From Streptomyces yatensis (GTDB lineage Bacteria > Actinomycetota > Actinomycetes > Streptomycetales > Streptomycetaceae), in contig NZ_CP072941.1 in assembly GCF_018069625.1 (NCBI RefSeq), positions 8,928,001 to 8,992,000 of the forward strand: DNA of 64,000 nucleotides. Direction: 5' to 3'. Position numbers and translations under genes: made by a program. The notes beneath the pieces were generated by a model. That model saw only the letters and a program-made list of their open reading frames with translations. It made no database searches and was not told the origin of the DNA. Shown here one piece after another: positions 27,046 through 36,489 of this stretch; the stretch's first letter is position 1, and each line of letters opens with the position of its first letter.

Positions 27046-27049
27046 ATGA
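26765..27049 (+). CDS. 94-codon ORF built from three tandem repeats
   Basis: The ORF begins at ATG 26765, overlapping the glycosyltransferase TGA, and ends in a TGA that overlaps ATG 27046. It consists of three units, each starting MSAA and ending GEGRA or a variant. Units 1 and 2 differ by a few bases; unit 3 is more divergent and two bases longer. The peptide is Ala/Gly/Arg-rich with no recognisable fold. Each unit carries its own GGCGGAGGAGCGGG ribosome-like patch shortly before the next ATGAGCGC, so the array may be a serial translation-coupling or re-initiation device rather than a protein gene. Whether it is translated is unknown. Confidence 0.45.
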   Translation: MSAAGVAAGPRVAVMAAALCRVGGGAGEGRAMSAARVAAGPRVAVMAAALCRVGGGAGEGRAMSAAGAAAGPRVAAMPAPLRRVGGEASERRTA

Positions 27050-27072
27050 GCGCCGTGGGAGGAGAGAGCAGC

Positions 27073-28302
27073 ATGAGCGAGGGCACGGGCCTGCGCATCG
27101 TCCGGCTGGCCAACTTCGTCACCCCCGCCTCCGGCGGCCTCCGCACCGCGCTGCGCGAGCTCGGGGCCGGTTATCAGGCGGCCGGGCACGAGGCCGTCCT
27201 GGTGGTGCCGGGCGAGCGGGTCTCGGACGAGCACACCCGGCAGGGGCGGGTGATCACGCTGCCCGGGCCGACCATCCCCGGCACCGGCGGCTACCGCGTC
27301 CTGACCGACCGGCGGCGGCTGACCCGGCTGCTCGACGGCCTCGCACCGGACCGGCTCGAGGTGTCGGACCGCACCACCCTCCGCTGGACGGGGGAGTGGG
27401 CGCGGCGCGCCCGCGTACCGGCCGTGATGGTCTCCCACGAGAGCGCGGACGCCGTGCTGCGCACCTGGGGTGTGCCGGAGGGGTTCGCCCAGGGCGCCGC
27501 GGACCGGCTGAACCTCCGTACCGCGCGGGCGTACTCGCGGATCGTCTGCACCACCGAATGGGCGGCGCGCGAGTTTGTACGGATCGGCGCGCGGAATGTC
27601 GTACGCGCCCCTCTGGGCGTGGATCTCGGCCACTTCCACCCCTCCCACCACGACGCCGCGCTGCGCGACCACCACCGCGGCGAGGCGGCCGTGCTCCTCG
27701 CCATGTGCTCGCGGCTCTCGCCCGAGAAGCGGCCGGGACGGGCGCTGGACGCGCTCGCCGAGCTGCGGCGGCGCGGCGTCTCCGCGGCGCTCGTGGTCGC
27801 CGGGGACGGGCCGCTGCGGGCCCGTCTGGAGGCCCGCGCCCACGCCGAGGGGCTTCCGGCCGTCTTCCTCGGTCATGTGGCGGAGCGGGCGGGGCTCGCC
27901 GCCATCCAGGCGAGCGCCGATGTCGTGCTGGCGCCGGGCCCGGCGGAGACCTTCGGGCTCGCGGCCCTGGAGGCGCTGGCCTGCGGTTCGCCCGTCGTCG
28001 TCAGCGCGCTCTCCGCGCTGCCCGACATCGTCGGCGCCGCGGGCGAGACCGCCGCGGACAACGGAACGGCCTTCGCGGACGCCGTGGAGCGCGTCCTGTC
28101 CCGCTCCGAGCCCCTCCGCCGGGCGGCGGCCCGGGCACGAGCCGAGCGCTACGGCTGGCCCGCGGCGGTCGCCTCGTTCCTGACCGCCCATGACGCGTCC
28201 ACCGAGGGCGTCCGGTGCGCCGACGGCGGCCGGGTCCCGGCCGCGGCGCTCCCGGCCGCCGCGGCGGTCTCGGCGCACCGGGCAGTCGGCGGTGTGCGGT
28301 GA
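27073..28302 (+). CDS. GT4 glycosyltransferase
   Basis: GT-B fold enzyme of 409 residues from ATG 27073, which has GGAGGAG eight bases upstream; the ATG at 27046 is an in-frame alternative adding nine residues and overlapping the repeat ORF stop. The N-domain starts LRIVRLANFVTPASGGLRTA. The C-domain has CSRLSPEKRPGRALDAL, VVAGDGPLRARLEARA and PGPAETFGLAALEALACGSP. This type, paired with an MgtA-like enzyme, is frequent in Streptomyces and is thought to make a mannosylated glycolipid. Its TGA overlaps the GTG of the SGNH hydrolase. The C-terminal 35 residues are low-complexity Ala-rich. Confidence 0.82.
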   Translation: MSEGTGLRIVRLANFVTPASGGLRTALRELGAGYQAAGHEAVLVVPGERVSDEHTRQGRVITLPGPTIPGTGGYRVLTDRRRLTRLLDGLAPDRLEVSDRTTLRWTGEWARRARVPAVMVSHESADAVLRTWGVPEGFAQGAADRLNLRTARAYSRIVCTTEWAAREFVRIGARNVVRAPLGVDLGHFHPSHHDAALRDHHRGEAAVLLAMCSRLSPEKRPGRALDALAELRRRGVSAALVVAGDGPLRARLEARAHAEGLPAVFLGHVAERAGLAAIQASADVVLAPGPAETFGLAALEALACGSPVVVSALSALPDIVGAAGETAADNGTAFADAVERVLSRSEPLRRAAARARAERYGWPAAVASFLTAHDASTEGVRCADGGRVPAAALPAAAAVSAHRAVGGVR

Positions 28303-29597
28303 GCGCAACCGGCGCTCACACGGGGGACCGCGCTGGTACGGAACCGTCTCGTACGGAGAACGTTCTTACGGAGAACGTCCTTACGGAGGCCGTCGCTGCG
28401 GACACCGTCCTTACGGAGGGCGTCCTCAAGGAGGCCGGCCTTACGGAGGCCGTCCTCACGGAGGCGGAGACGGAGCCGGAGGGTGCGGGGCAGGGTTCCA
28501 CCACTGCCCCGCACCCGGCGGGGCGGACGCCCGGCCAGACGCCCGGCCAGACACCGGGCCAGACGCCCGGCCCGGGCGACGGCGCCGAGCCGCGCAGGCT
28601 GCGGTTCGCCGCCCTCGGCGACTCGCTCACCGAGGGGCTGGGCGACCCGGCGCCCGGCGGCGGATGGCGTGGCTGGGCCGCACTGCTGGCGGCCGCCACC
28701 GGGCCGCATCCCGATGAGCCGGTGGAGTTCGTCAATGTGTCCCGCAGCGGGGCGCTGGCCGCCGATGTCGCCGATGAGCAACTGGCCGAAGCCCGCCGCG
28801 CCCGCCCGCATCTGGCCTCGGTCGTGGTCGGCGGGAACGACACGCTGCGCGACTCGTTCGACATCCACCGGGTCGCCGAGGCCCTCGACCGCACGATCGG
28901 CGCGCTGCGCGCCGACGGCGCCGTGGTGCTCACCGCCTGCCTGCCCGACCCCGGGCGGATGCTGGGGCTGCCGTCCGCGCTCGCGCGCCCGCTGGGGCGC
29001 CGGATGCGCGCGGTGAACACAGTGGTGCACGCGCTCTCCCAGCGGTACGAGGCGGTCCATGTGGAGCTCGGCGACCACAGCTGGGTCGCCGAGCGGCGGG
29101 CCTGGAGCGTGGACCGGCTGCACCCGAGCGAGCTCGGGCACCGGCTGCTGGCCAGGGAGTTCCACAGCGCCCTGCGCGCCCGGTCCGTCGCGACCGGCGC
29201 CCCGCCGTCCCTGGAGCTCGACGGCCCAGCGCCCTCGCGCGCCGCCTCCGCGTGGTGGATGGCGACCCGCGGCACCCGCTGGATCGCGGACCGCTGCACC
29301 GACCTCCTGCCCGGTCTGGTCGCGCTGGCCGCCCAGGAGTGGAGGCACCGCCTCCGGGGCACCGCCCATCTGCTCGAGGAGCGGGACCGGGGGGCGACCC
29401 TCGCCGCGCTCACCGCGGTGACCAGCGGTCCTGCCCCCGCCCTGCTCCCTCATCCGCCCGCCGGCCCCCTCACCGAGCGGCCCACGCCCTCGTCCGCCGC
29501 CCCGCAGCCTGTCCCCACCACGCCGCCGCTGTCTCCGCCGCCCGCCGACCCGCTCACCGCCGACACACCGCCGCCCGCTGCGACAATGGCGGGGTGA
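28299..29597 (+). CDS. SGNH/GDSL-family hydrolase
   Basis: Protein of 432 residues starting at GTG 28299 (GTGA overlap). Residues 12-60 are repeats of VLTEA type, then four TPGQ-like units, then the SGNH domain: block [13 protein letters not shown] with the nucleophile Ser, block II glycine in [10 protein letters not shown], block [14 protein letters not shown], block [13 protein letters not shown] with Asp and His. Such enzymes are esterases or carbohydrate deacylases. No signal peptide is visible, so action is probably cytoplasmic or at the inner membrane face. A C-terminal proline-rich tail follows the domain. In this operon a glycolipid acyl group is a reasonable guess for the substrate. 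Confidence 0.82.
   Translation: MSATGAHTGDRAGTEPSRTENVLTENVLTEAVAADTVLTEGVLKEAGLTEAVLTEAETEPEGAGQGSTTAPHPAGRTPGQTPGQTPGQTPGPGDGAEPRRLRFAALGDSLTEGLGDPAPGGGWRGWAALLAAATGPHPDEPVEFVNVSRSGALAADVADEQLAEARRARPHLASVVVGGNDTLRDSFDIHRVAEALDRTIGALRADGAVVLTACLPDPGRMLGLPSALARPLGRRMRAVNTVVHALSQRYEAVHVELGDHSWVAERRAWSVDRLHPSELGHRLLAREFHSALRARSVATGAPPSLELDGPAPSRAASAWWMATRGTRWIADRCTDLLPGLVALAAQEWRHRLRGTAHLLEERDRGATLAALTAVTSGPAPALLPHPPAGPLTERPTPSSAAPQPVPTTPPLSPPPADPLTADTPPPAATMAG
28350..28574 (+). repeat. Degenerate pentapeptide and 12-bp tandem repeats
   Basis: Bases 28350-28470 hold about seven degenerate 15-base units coding VLTEA-like peptides. Bases 28527-28574 hold four 12-base units (ACGCCCGGCCAG and variants) coding TPGQ. 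Both lie in the N-terminal linker of the SGNH hydrolase. Confidence 0.75.
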
Positions 29598-32500
29598 CGG
29601 GTCGCTGGGAATTCTGGATCGACCGGGGCGGAACCTTCACGGACGTCGTCGGCAAGCGTCCGGACGGCCGCCTGGTCACCCGCAAGCTGCTCTCCCACCA
29701 CCCCGAGCGCTATACCGACGCCGCTGTCGCCGGGATCCGGCAGACGCTGGGGCTCGGCCCCGGTGACCCGGTCCCGGCCGACCGGATCGACGTCGTCAAG
29801 ATGGGCACCACGGTCGCCACCAACGCCCTGCTGGAGCGCAAGGGCGAGCCGACCGTCCTCGTCGTCACCGAAGGCTTCCGGGACGCGCTGCGCATCGCGT
29901 ACCAGAACCGCCCCCGCCTCTTCGACCGCCGGATCCTGCTCCCCGAGGCGCTGTACGACCGGGTGGTGGAGATCCCCGAGCGGGTGGACGCCCACGGCGA
30001 GGTCGTCCGCCCCCTGGACCTCGACGCCGCCGCCGAGGCGCTGCGCACCGCCCACCGCGACGGCTTCCGCAGCGCAGCCGTCGTCCTGCTGCACGGCTAT
30101 CGGCACGCCGCCCACGAGCGGGCCCTGGCCGAGGTGGCGCGCGACCTCGGCTTCCCGCAGGTGAGCTGCTCCCACGAGGTCAGCCCGCTGATGAAGCTGG
30201 TGTCACGCGGCGACACCACCGTGGTCGACGCCTATCTCTCGCCCATCCTGCGCCGCTATGTGGAGGACGTGGCCGCCGAACTGCGCGGTATCCGGCTGAT
30301 GTTCATGCAGTCCAACGGAGGGCTGCGGGAGGCCGCGCACTTCCGGGGCAAGGACGCGGTGCTGTCCGGACCGGCGGGCGGGGTGGTGGGCATGGCGCGC
30401 TCCTCCGGCGAGGCCGGACACGACCGCGTCATCGGCTTCGACATGGGCGGCACCTCGACCGATGTCTCGCACTACGCGGGCGAGTTCGAGCGCGTCTTCG
30501 GCACCGAGGTCGCGGGGGTGCGGATGCGCGCCCCGATGATGAACATCCACACCGTGGCCGCGGGCGGCGGTTCGGTGCTCCACTTCGACGGCCGGCGCTA
30601 CCGCGTGGGGCCGGACTCGGCCGGGGCCGTCCCCGGCCCCGCCTGCTACCGGCGCGGCGGCCCGCTGACCGTGACCGACGCGAATGTGATGCTCGGCCGG
30701 ATCCAGCCGGACCACTTCCCGGCCGTTTTCGGCCCGCACGCCGACCAGCCGCTGGACGCGGCGACGGTCCGGGAGCGCTTCGCCGCGCTCGCCGAGGAGA
30801 TCGCGGAGACGACCGGCGACCGGCGCGGACCGGAGGAGGCCGCGGCGGGCTTCCTGGACATCGCGGTGCTCAATATGGCCAACGCGGTCAAGAAGATCTC
30901 CGTACAGCGCGGGCGTGATGTCACCCGCTACGCGCTCACCAGCTTCGGCGGCGCGGGCGGCCAGCACGCCTGCGCGGTCGCCGACGCGCTCGGCATCGGC
31001 ACGGTGATCGTGCCGCCGCTCGCCGGGGTGCTCTCCGCGTACGGCATCGGGGTGGCCGACGCCACCGCCATGCGCGAGCAGGCCGTCGAGGCGGAGCTGG
31101 GGGAGGAGACGCTGCCGCGGGTGCGCGAACTGTGCGGGCGGCTGGCCGGCCGGACCCGCGACGAACTGCTCGCGGACGGCGTCCCGGAGGACACCCTGGA
31201 CACCGTCGCCCGGGTCCATCTGCGGTACGCGGGCACCGACTCCAGCATCCCCGTCCCGCTGGGCTCCGTCCCCGCGATGACCGAGGACTTCGTCCGGGCA
31301 CACCGCGAGCGCTACGCCTTCACCATGGACAAGCCGCTGGTCGTCGAGGCGGTGTCGGTCGAGGCGGTCGGCGCGTCCGGGCCCGTCGGCGGCCATGCCG
31401 TTCAGCGGCCGCCCACAGAGGGCGAACTGGCGCCCGTGACGACCGTAAGGATGTTCGCGGAAGGGCGATGGCAGCGGACGGCGCTGTACGAGCGCGACCG
31501 TATGCGCCCGTCGGACCGGGTCACCGGGCCCGCGATCATCGCCGAGGAGGACGCCACCACCGTGGTCGACCCCGGCTGGCAGGCCACCGCGGGCGAGGGC
31601 GGCCATCTGCTGCTCACCCGGGTGCGGCCGCGGCCGAGCACCACCGCGGTCGGCACCGAGGTGGACCCCGTGATGCTGGAGGTCTTCAACAGCCTCTTCA
31701 TGGCCATCGCCGAACAGATGGGCGTGCGCCTGGAGCACACCGCCCACTCCGTCAACATCAAGGAGCGGCTCGACTTCTCCTGCGCCCTCTTCGACGCCGA
31801 GGGCAATCTCATCGCCAACGCACCGCACATCCCGGTGCACTTGGGCTCCATGGGCGAGTCCATCAAGGAGGTGCTGCGGCGCAACGGGGACACGATGCGG
31901 CCCGGCGATGTGTACGCGATCAACGACCCGTACCACGGAGGCACCCATCTGCCCGATGTCACCGTGGTCAGCCCGGTCTTCGACGAGGCCGGGGACGAAC
32001 TGCTCTTCCTCGTCGCCTCGCGCGGCCACCACGCCGAGATCGGCGGTATCACCCCCGGCTCCATGCCCGCCTTCAGCCGCACCATCCAGGAGGAGGGCGT
32101 CCTCTTCGACAACTGGCTGCTGGTACGGGACGGGGCGCTGCGCGAGCGGGAGACCCGTGAACTGCTGACCGGCGGGCCCTATCCGTCCCGCGCCCCGGAC
32201 GCCAACCTGGCCGATCTGCGCGCCCAGATCGCCGCCAACGAGAAGGGCATCCAGGAACTGCGCCGGATGATCGGGCAGTTCGGCCTCGATGTCGTGCACG
32301 CCTATATGGGCCACGTCCAGGACAACGCCGAGGAGTCGGTGCGCCGCATCGTGACCGGCCTCGGCGACGGCTCGTACCGCTACGAGACCGACAGCGGGGC
32401 GGTCATCCACGTCACCCTTACGGTGGACCGCACGGCGCGCGGCGCCCTCCTGGACTTCACCGGCACCTCGCCCCAGCGGCCGGGCAACGACAACGCGCCC

Positions 32501-33214
32501 AGCTCGGTGGTGATGGCGGCCGTGCTCTATGTCTTCCGGACGCTGGTCGCCGAGGACATCCCGCTCAACAGCGGCTGCCTGAAGCCCCTCGAGGTCCGCA
32601 TCCCCGAGGGCTCCATGCTGGCGCCCGTCTTCCCGGCCGCCACGGTCGCCGGGAACGTCGAGACCTCCCAGGCCGTCACGGGCGCGCTGTACGCGGCCCT
32701 GGGCGTCCAGGCCGAGGGCTCCGGCACGATGAACAACGTCACGTTCGGCAATGACCGCGTCCAGTACTACGAGACGGTCGCCAGCGGCTCCGGCGCCGGA
32801 GACGGCTTCGACGGCGCGGACGCCGTACAGACCCATATGACCAACTCCCGGCTGACCGACCCCGAGGTGCTGGAGTGGCGCTTTCCGGTGCGGGTGGAGA
32901 GCTTCGCGATCCGCCGGGACAGCGGCGGGCGCGGCCGCCGGCGCGGCGGCCACGGCGTCACCCGCCGCATCCGCTTCCTGGAGCCGATGACCGTCGCCCT
33001 CCTCACCGGCCACCGCCGGGTGCCCCCGTACGGCATGGCGGGCGGCGAGGCGGGCGCGCTGGGGGCGAACCTGATCGAGCGCGCCGACGGTTCGGTGGAC
33101 CGCCTGGAGGGCCGCGACGCGGCGGACGTCGGAGCGGGGGACATCCTGGTCGTCCACACGCCGGGCGGCGGCGGTTACGGCCCGCCGGAACGGACGCCGC
33201 CGGGGACGGACTGA
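29594..33214 (+). CDS. ATP-dependent 5-oxoprolinase/hydantoinase, HyuA-HyuB fusion
   Basis: Protein of 1206 residues, the full length of eukaryote-type 5-oxoprolinase. The N-half (HyuA, about 1-680) has the ASKHA-like phosphate loops [11 protein letters not shown] and [13 protein letters not shown]. The C-half (HyuB, from about 690) starts [20 protein letters not shown] and has [16 protein letters not shown] and GNVETSQAV. It couples ATP hydrolysis to ring opening of 5-oxoproline or a related lactam such as a hydantoin. GTG 29594 overlaps the SGNH stop (GTGA) and gives the usual N-terminus [13 protein letters not shown] second, unrelated 5-oxoprolinase (pxpABC) lies 0.75 kb downstream, supporting 5-oxoproline as substrate. 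Its position at the end of a glycosyltransferase operon is odd. Confidence 0.87.
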   Translation: MTGRWEFWIDRGGTFTDVVGKRPDGRLVTRKLLSHHPERYTDAAVAGIRQTLGLGPGDPVPADRIDVVKMGTTVATNALLERKGEPTVLVVTEGFRDALRIAYQNRPRLFDRRILLPEALYDRVVEIPERVDAHGEVVRPLDLDAAAEALRTAHRDGFRSAAVVLLHGYRHAAHERALAEVARDLGFPQVSCSHEVSPLMKLVSRGDTTVVDAYLSPILRRYVEDVAAELRGIRLMFMQSNGGLREAAHFRGKDAVLSGPAGGVVGMARSSGEAGHDRVIGFDMGGTSTDVSHYAGEFERVFGTEVAGVRMRAPMMNIHTVAAGGGSVLHFDGRRYRVGPDSAGAVPGPACYRRGGPLTVTDANVMLGRIQPDHFPAVFGPHADQPLDAATVRERFAALAEEIAETTGDRRGPEEAAAGFLDIAVLNMANAVKKISVQRGRDVTRYALTSFGGAGGQHACAVADALGIGTVIVPPLAGVLSAYGIGVADATAMREQAVEAELGEETLPRVRELCGRLAGRTRDELLADGVPEDTLDTVARVHLRYAGTDSSIPVPLGSVPAMTEDFVRAHRERYAFTMDKPLVVEAVSVEAVGASGPVGGHAVQRPPTEGELAPVTTVRMFAEGRWQRTALYERDRMRPSDRVTGPAIIAEEDATTVVDPGWQATAGEGGHLLLTRVRPRPSTTAVGTEVDPVMLEVFNSLFMAIAEQMGVRLEHTAHSVNIKERLDFSCALFDAEGNLIANAPHIPVHLGSMGESIKEVLRRNGDTMRPGDVYAINDPYHGGTHLPDVTVVSPVFDEAGDELLFLVASRGHHAEIGGITPGSMPAFSRTIQEEGVLFDNWLLVRDGALRERETRELLTGGPYPSRAPDANLADLRAQIAANEKGIQELRRMIGQFGLDVVHAYMGHVQDNAEESVRRIVTGLGDGSYRYETDSGAVIHVTLTVDRTARGALLDFTGTSPQRPGNDNAPSSVVMAAVLYVFRTLVAEDIPLNSGCLKPLEVRIPEGSMLAPVFPAATVAGNVETSQAVTGALYAALGVQAEGSGTMNNVTFGNDRVQYYETVASGSGAGDGFDGADAVQTHMTNSRLTDPEVLEWRFPVRVESFAIRRDSGGRGRRRGGHGVTRRIRFLEPMTVALLTGHRRVPPYGMAGGEAGALGANLIERADGSVDRLEGRDAADVGAGDILVVHTPGGGGYGPPERTPPGTD

Positions 33215-33427
33215 GGGCCTGGGAACTCGCCGAGCAAGCCCCGTAAGCCCCGTATGGGGCATGGCGCGTTCGGATCCGTTTGCCGCCGCCGCGATCGGAA
33301 ACCCGACCCATATCAAAGCCCGCCAGGACGCGCCCGCATGATTCCCGGGCGGCGCCCGCTCGCGAACCATGCGTGTGAGCCCGACGGCGGGCGACTTTCA
33401 GCACCGTCGTTCACGGAAGGGGCAGCC

Positions 33428-33694
33428 ATGGCCTGGTGGCAGAAGGCCGAATGCACGCACGAGGACCCGGAGCTGTTCTTCCCGGTGGGGGTGGCGGGCC
33501 CGGCAGCCCAGCAGCAGGAGGCGCGGGCCAAGGAGGTCTGTCACCGCTGTCCGGTGATCCAGGAATGCCTGGAGTACGCGCTGGAGACCGGGATGACCCA
33601 CGGGGTCTGGGGCGGCGTCGGCGAGGAGGAGCGCCGCGCCCTGCGCCGCAAGGCGCAGCGCAGGGAGCGGGTCGGCGCTCGGCGGGCCCGCTGA
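33428..33694 (+). CDS. WhiB-like (Wbl) iron-sulfur regulator
   Basis: Protein of 88 residues with the Wbl signature: Cys in KAECTHEDPELFFP, then CHRCPVIQEC supplying C-x2-C-x5-C, the GVWGGVGEEE turn, and a basic C-terminal tail RRKAQRRERVGARRAR for DNA binding. It should bind a 4Fe-4S cluster and act with the principal sigma factor. ATG 33428 has GGAAGGGG upstream; an earlier in-frame start lacks family sequence. It is monocistronic and convergent to pxpC across a repeat-rich gap. I cannot assign a specific Wbl paralogue. Confidence 0.9.
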   Translation: MAWWQKAECTHEDPELFFPVGVAGPAAQQQEARAKEVCHRCPVIQECLEYALETGMTHGVWGGVGEEERRALRRKAQRRERVGARRAR

Positions 33695-33789
33695 GCGCTC
33701 CGCGGGAAGTGCCGCGAGGTGCGGTCGTTCATCCGCGGCTGCGGGGCAGGGCCGGTGACGGGGCGTCCGGCGGACCATGCGGCGGAGGA

Positions 33790-33950
33790 TCCGCCCCTGG
33801 ACCCCGGTCCGGGGCGAGGCCCCGCCTTCCAGCCCCTCCGGCGTTTGAGGAGCGGGGGCTGGGGCGGAGCCCAGTTGTGGGAAGGGGCGGGGAGGGGAGC
33901 AGCCCGCCGCAGGCGTCACACCCCGCCGGACACCTCCTGGCCTCCTGGCG
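33790..33950. repeat. REP-like composite repeat, copy B
   Basis: The gap between the convergent wbl and pxpC genes holds several nested palindromes: CCCCGGTCCGGGG (33802-33814), CCAGCCCC with GGGGCTGG (33829-33862), and the 26-base element shared with 3242-3267. The TCCGGCGTTTGAGGAG core is a familiar Streptomyces intergenic repeat. It may serve as a bidirectional terminator. Confidence 0.6.
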
Positions 33951-33960
33951 CAAGGGCCCG

Positions 33961-34878
33961 CTATTGGCCGAGGCCGCCCGCGCCGGTCCGCGGCGCACGC
34001 GGTCCCCAGGAGGCCCGGCCCAGCGGGGTGAACCGCACCGGGGTGCCGGGGACGGCCTGCGCGGCGGCGGCCAGATACGGCTCCGGCACGACGCCCACCA
34101 CCGGGTAGCCGCCGGTCGTCGGATGGTCGGCGAGAAAGAGCACCGGCCGTCCGTCCGGCGGGACTTGGAGCGCGCCGAGTGCCATCCCCTCGCTGGCCAG
34201 CTCACCGTCCTTCGCCCGCTCCAGCGAAGGGCCCTCGGTGCGCAGACCGATCCGGTTGCTCGCGGCCGAGACCCGGAACTCCCCGGTGGTGAGGGTGCGC
34301 AGCCCCGCCGGGGTGAACCAGTCGTCGCGCGGGCCGAGCACCACCGGGAGCACCAGCTCCGGTGCGACGCCCCGATGGGGCACCCCGTCCACCCCGGGCG
34401 CGGGCCCGCCCGGCGCCCCGAGCCGCAGCACCGCGCCGTCCGCGAGCGGCGCCGGGCCCAGCCCGGAGAGCACATCCGTGGCCCGGCTGCCGAGCACCGG
34501 CTCGGCCTCGACACCACCGTCGAACGCCACATAGCTGCGCACCCCGTGGGCGGCGGCCCCGGCCTCCAGGAGCGCCCCCGCCGGCACCCGTACGGCCGCT
34601 CCCCACGCGGCGGGGCGGCCGTCGACCGTGACCGGGCAGGGCGCGCCGGTGACCGCGACCGTCGCCGGGCGGCGCAGCCGCACCGCACAGCCGGTCAGGG
34701 TGGTCTCCAGGGTCGCGGCCCCTTCGGCGTTGCCCACCAGGCGGTTGGCGAGCCGGTGGGCGGGCTGGTCGAGCGCACCCGAGCGGGGCACCCCCAGATG
34801 GGCATGGCCGGTGCGGCCCAGGTCCTGGACGGTGGTCAGGGCTCCCGGCCGGACGACGACGAAGGCGCTGTCGGTCAT
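33961..34878 (-). CDS. pxpC: 5-oxoprolinase subunit C (KipA family)
   Basis: Protein of 305 residues of the biotin-dependent-carboxylase-like/KipA family: FVVVRPGALTTVQDLGRTGH at the start, GVPRSGALDQPAHRLANRLV, and the C-terminal GLRTEGPSLER then FLADHPTTGGYPVVGVV. With PxpA and PxpB it forms the prokaryotic ATP-dependent 5-oxoprolinase that opens pyroglutamate to glutamate. The ATG overlaps the pxpB stop (ATGA), so the order pxpA-pxpB-pxpC is translationally coupled. Family members were formerly mis-annotated as allophanate hydrolase subunit 2; the gene order here supports PxpC. Cytoplasmic. Confidence 0.9.
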   Translation of the reverse strand: MTDSAFVVVRPGALTTVQDLGRTGHAHLGVPRSGALDQPAHRLANRLVGNAEGAATLETTLTGCAVRLRRPATVAVTGAPCPVTVDGRPAAWGAAVRVPAGALLEAGAAAHGVRSYVAFDGGVEAEPVLGSRATDVLSGLGPAPLADGAVLRLGAPGGPAPGVDGVPHRGVAPELVLPVVLGPRDDWFTPAGLRTLTTGEFRVSAASNRIGLRTEGPSLERAKDGELASEGMALGALQVPPDGRPVLFLADHPTTGGYPVVGVVPEPYLAAAAQAVPGTPVRFTPLGRASWGPRAPRTGAGGLGQ

Positions 34879-35543
34879 GGCGCCGTCCCTTCCGGACGCA
34901 CGCCCGGTGCCGGGCCCGCCGTACCCGGTTCCGGGACGAAGCGGACCCGGGTGCCGGGGGTGAAGAGCGCCGCCGGTTCCCGCGCGGTGTCCCACAGCGC
35001 GGCGTCCGTGGTGCCGATGAGCTGCCAGCCGCCGGGCGACGAGCGCGGATAGACGCCCGTGTACCCGCCCGCGAGGGCCACCGAGCCGACCGGCACCCGG
35101 GTCCTGGGCGTCGCATGGCGCGGCACATGGAACCGCTCGGGCAGGCCCGTCAGATAGCCGAAGCCCGGCGCGAAGCCGCAGAAGGCCACCCGGAACTCGG
35201 CGCCGGAGTGGATCCGTACGGCCTCCTCGGGCGTCACCCCCCACCGCTTGGCGACCTCGGCCAGATCGGGCCCGTCATAGCGCACGGACACCTCGACGAT
35301 CTCGCTGTGGCCGCGGTCCAGCGGCGGTATCCGCCAGCCGGGCAGTTCGGCGGCGAGCCGCCCGGGGTCGGCAAGTCCGTCGAGGAACACGGTGCGGGCG
35401 GCGGGCACGATCTCGCGCACGGCGGGCAGCTTCCGCGCGGCGGCGCGGCGCAGCAGCTCGGCGTGGAGCGCCTCGGCCGCCTCGCCGCTGTCCACCTCGA
35501 TGAGCAGCCCGTGCTCGCCGACGGGCAGGGACCGCAGGGTCAT
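34875..35543 (-). CDS. pxpB: 5-oxoprolinase subunit B (KipI family)
   Basis: Protein of 222 residues of the KipI/allophanate-hydrolase-subunit-1 type: SLPVGEHGLLIEVDSGEAAE at the N-terminus, then IVEVSVRYDGPDLAEVA, FCGFAPGFGYLTGLP and GGYTGVYPRSSPGGWQLIG. It partners PxpC. Both ends overlap neighbours by four bases (ATGA), which fixes start and stop. Function follows from the pxpABC order; the older kinase-inhibitor annotation of KipI does not fit this context. Confidence 0.9.
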   Translation of the reverse strand: MTLRSLPVGEHGLLIEVDSGEAAEALHAELLRRAAARKLPAVREIVPAARTVFLDGLADPGRLAAELPGWRIPPLDRGHSEIVEVSVRYDGPDLAEVAKRWGVTPEEAVRIHSGAEFRVAFCGFAPGFGYLTGLPERFHVPRHATPRTRVPVGSVALAGGYTGVYPRSSPGGWQLIGTTDAALWDTAREPAALFTPGTRVRFVPEPGTAGPAPGVRPEGTAP

Positions 35544-36319
35544 GTGAACGCCGCCACGCGCACTCCGGCGGCGGTCAGCTCGCTCCGCACCCGGCGGGCG
35601 AGGTCGGCGGCGCCGGGGGTGTCGCCGTGGACGCACAGCGAGCGCACGTCCACCTCGATGCGCTGTCCGTCGATCGAGGTCACCGCGCGGTCCCGGGCGA
35701 AGCCGAGGGCGCGCTTGACCACCGTGTCCGGGTCGTGGACCACGGCGCCGGGCTCGCCGCGCGGTACGAGGGTCCCGGCGGCGGTGTAGGCGCGGTCGGC
35801 GAACGCCTCGGCGATCACCGGCAGCCCGGCCGCGCGGGCCGCCTCGTGCAACCGGGACCCGGGCAGCCCCAGCACCGGCAGCGGGCCCCCGGCGGCCAGC
35901 CGGACGCCCTCGACCACGGCGGCGGCCTGCGCCTCGTCGTGCACGCTGCGGTTGTAGAGCGCGCCGTGCGGCTTGACGTAGTGCACCCGCGCCCCGGCGG
36001 CGCGGGCGAAGATCTCCAGCGCGCCGATCTGATAGGCGATCTCGTCGGCCAGCTCCCGCGGCGGGACGTCCATGCTGCGCCGGCCGAAACCGGCCAGGTC
36101 CCGGTAGGAGACCTGGGCCCCGATGCGCACCCCGTGCTCGGCGGCCAGCTCGCACACCCGGCGCATGGTCGAGGGGTCCCCGGCGTGGAAGCCACAGGCG
36201 ACATTGGCGCTGGTGACGATGGACAGCAGGGTCTCGTCGTCGGTGAGCTCCCAGCGGCCGAACCCCTCGCCGAGGTCGGCGTTGAGATCGATGGACAGGT
36301 TCGCCAAGGATGCGGTCAT
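35540..36319 (-). CDS. pxpA: 5-oxoprolinase subunit A (LamB/YcsF family)
   Basis: Protein of 259 residues: SIDLNADLGEGFGRWELTDD at the N-terminus, then ANVACGFHAGDPSTMRR, VKPHGALYNRS and CVHGDTPGAADLAR, all LamB/YcsF signatures. It is the first gene of the leftward pxpABC operon. The ATG at 36319 lies 62 bases after a -10 hexamer TACCTT; the promoter spacer contains the palindrome attributed to the adjacent GntR regulator. It catalyses 5-oxoproline ring opening with PxpBC at the expense of ATP, in the cytoplasm. Confidence 0.92.
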   Translation of the reverse strand: MTASLANLSIDLNADLGEGFGRWELTDDETLLSIVTSANVACGFHAGDPSTMRRVCELAAEHGVRIGAQVSYRDLAGFGRRSMDVPPRELADEIAYQIGALEIFARAAGARVHYVKPHGALYNRSVHDEAQAAAVVEGVRLAAGGPLPVLGLPGSRLHEAARAAGLPVIAEAFADRAYTAAGTLVPRGEPGAVVHDPDTVVKRALGFARDRAVTSIDGQRIEVDVRSLCVHGDTPGAADLARRVRSELTAAGVRVAAFT

Positions 36320-36380
36320 ATCCGTCCGTTCGGGGCGTATCGGGGCGTGGGGATACGTGAGGGGCTATGGATGGCACCAC

Positions 36381-36410
36381 AAGGTAAGCGATCGTTGAAC
36401 GATCCGACAA
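36381..36410 (-). promoter_or_regulatory. pxpABC promoter with embedded operator
   Basis: Minus-strand TTGTCG (36405-36410), 18-bp spacer, TACCTT (36381-36386). The spacer carries GATCGTTGAACGATC (36390-36404, plus-strand reading), a perfect 7-bp inverted repeat around one base. A repressor bound there would block RNA polymerase. Confidence 0.65.
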
Positions 36411-36489
36411 GATGTCTGTTGTCCGGTGACGGTTTCTGGGCTTGACTTCTCGCTATACGGGACGAACGAGACATCGAACAGGGGCTGAT

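Noticed and set aside
30203..33370. 1055-codon minus-strand frame opposite the oxoprolinase
   Set aside because: Shadow of a highly conserved enzyme; no recognisable domain.
34875..36319. Allophanate hydrolase or KipI kinase-inhibitor annotation
   Set aside because: The pxpA-pxpB-pxpC order, Pcp and the shared regulator fit 5-oxoprolinase; no urea carboxylase or sporulation kinase is nearby.
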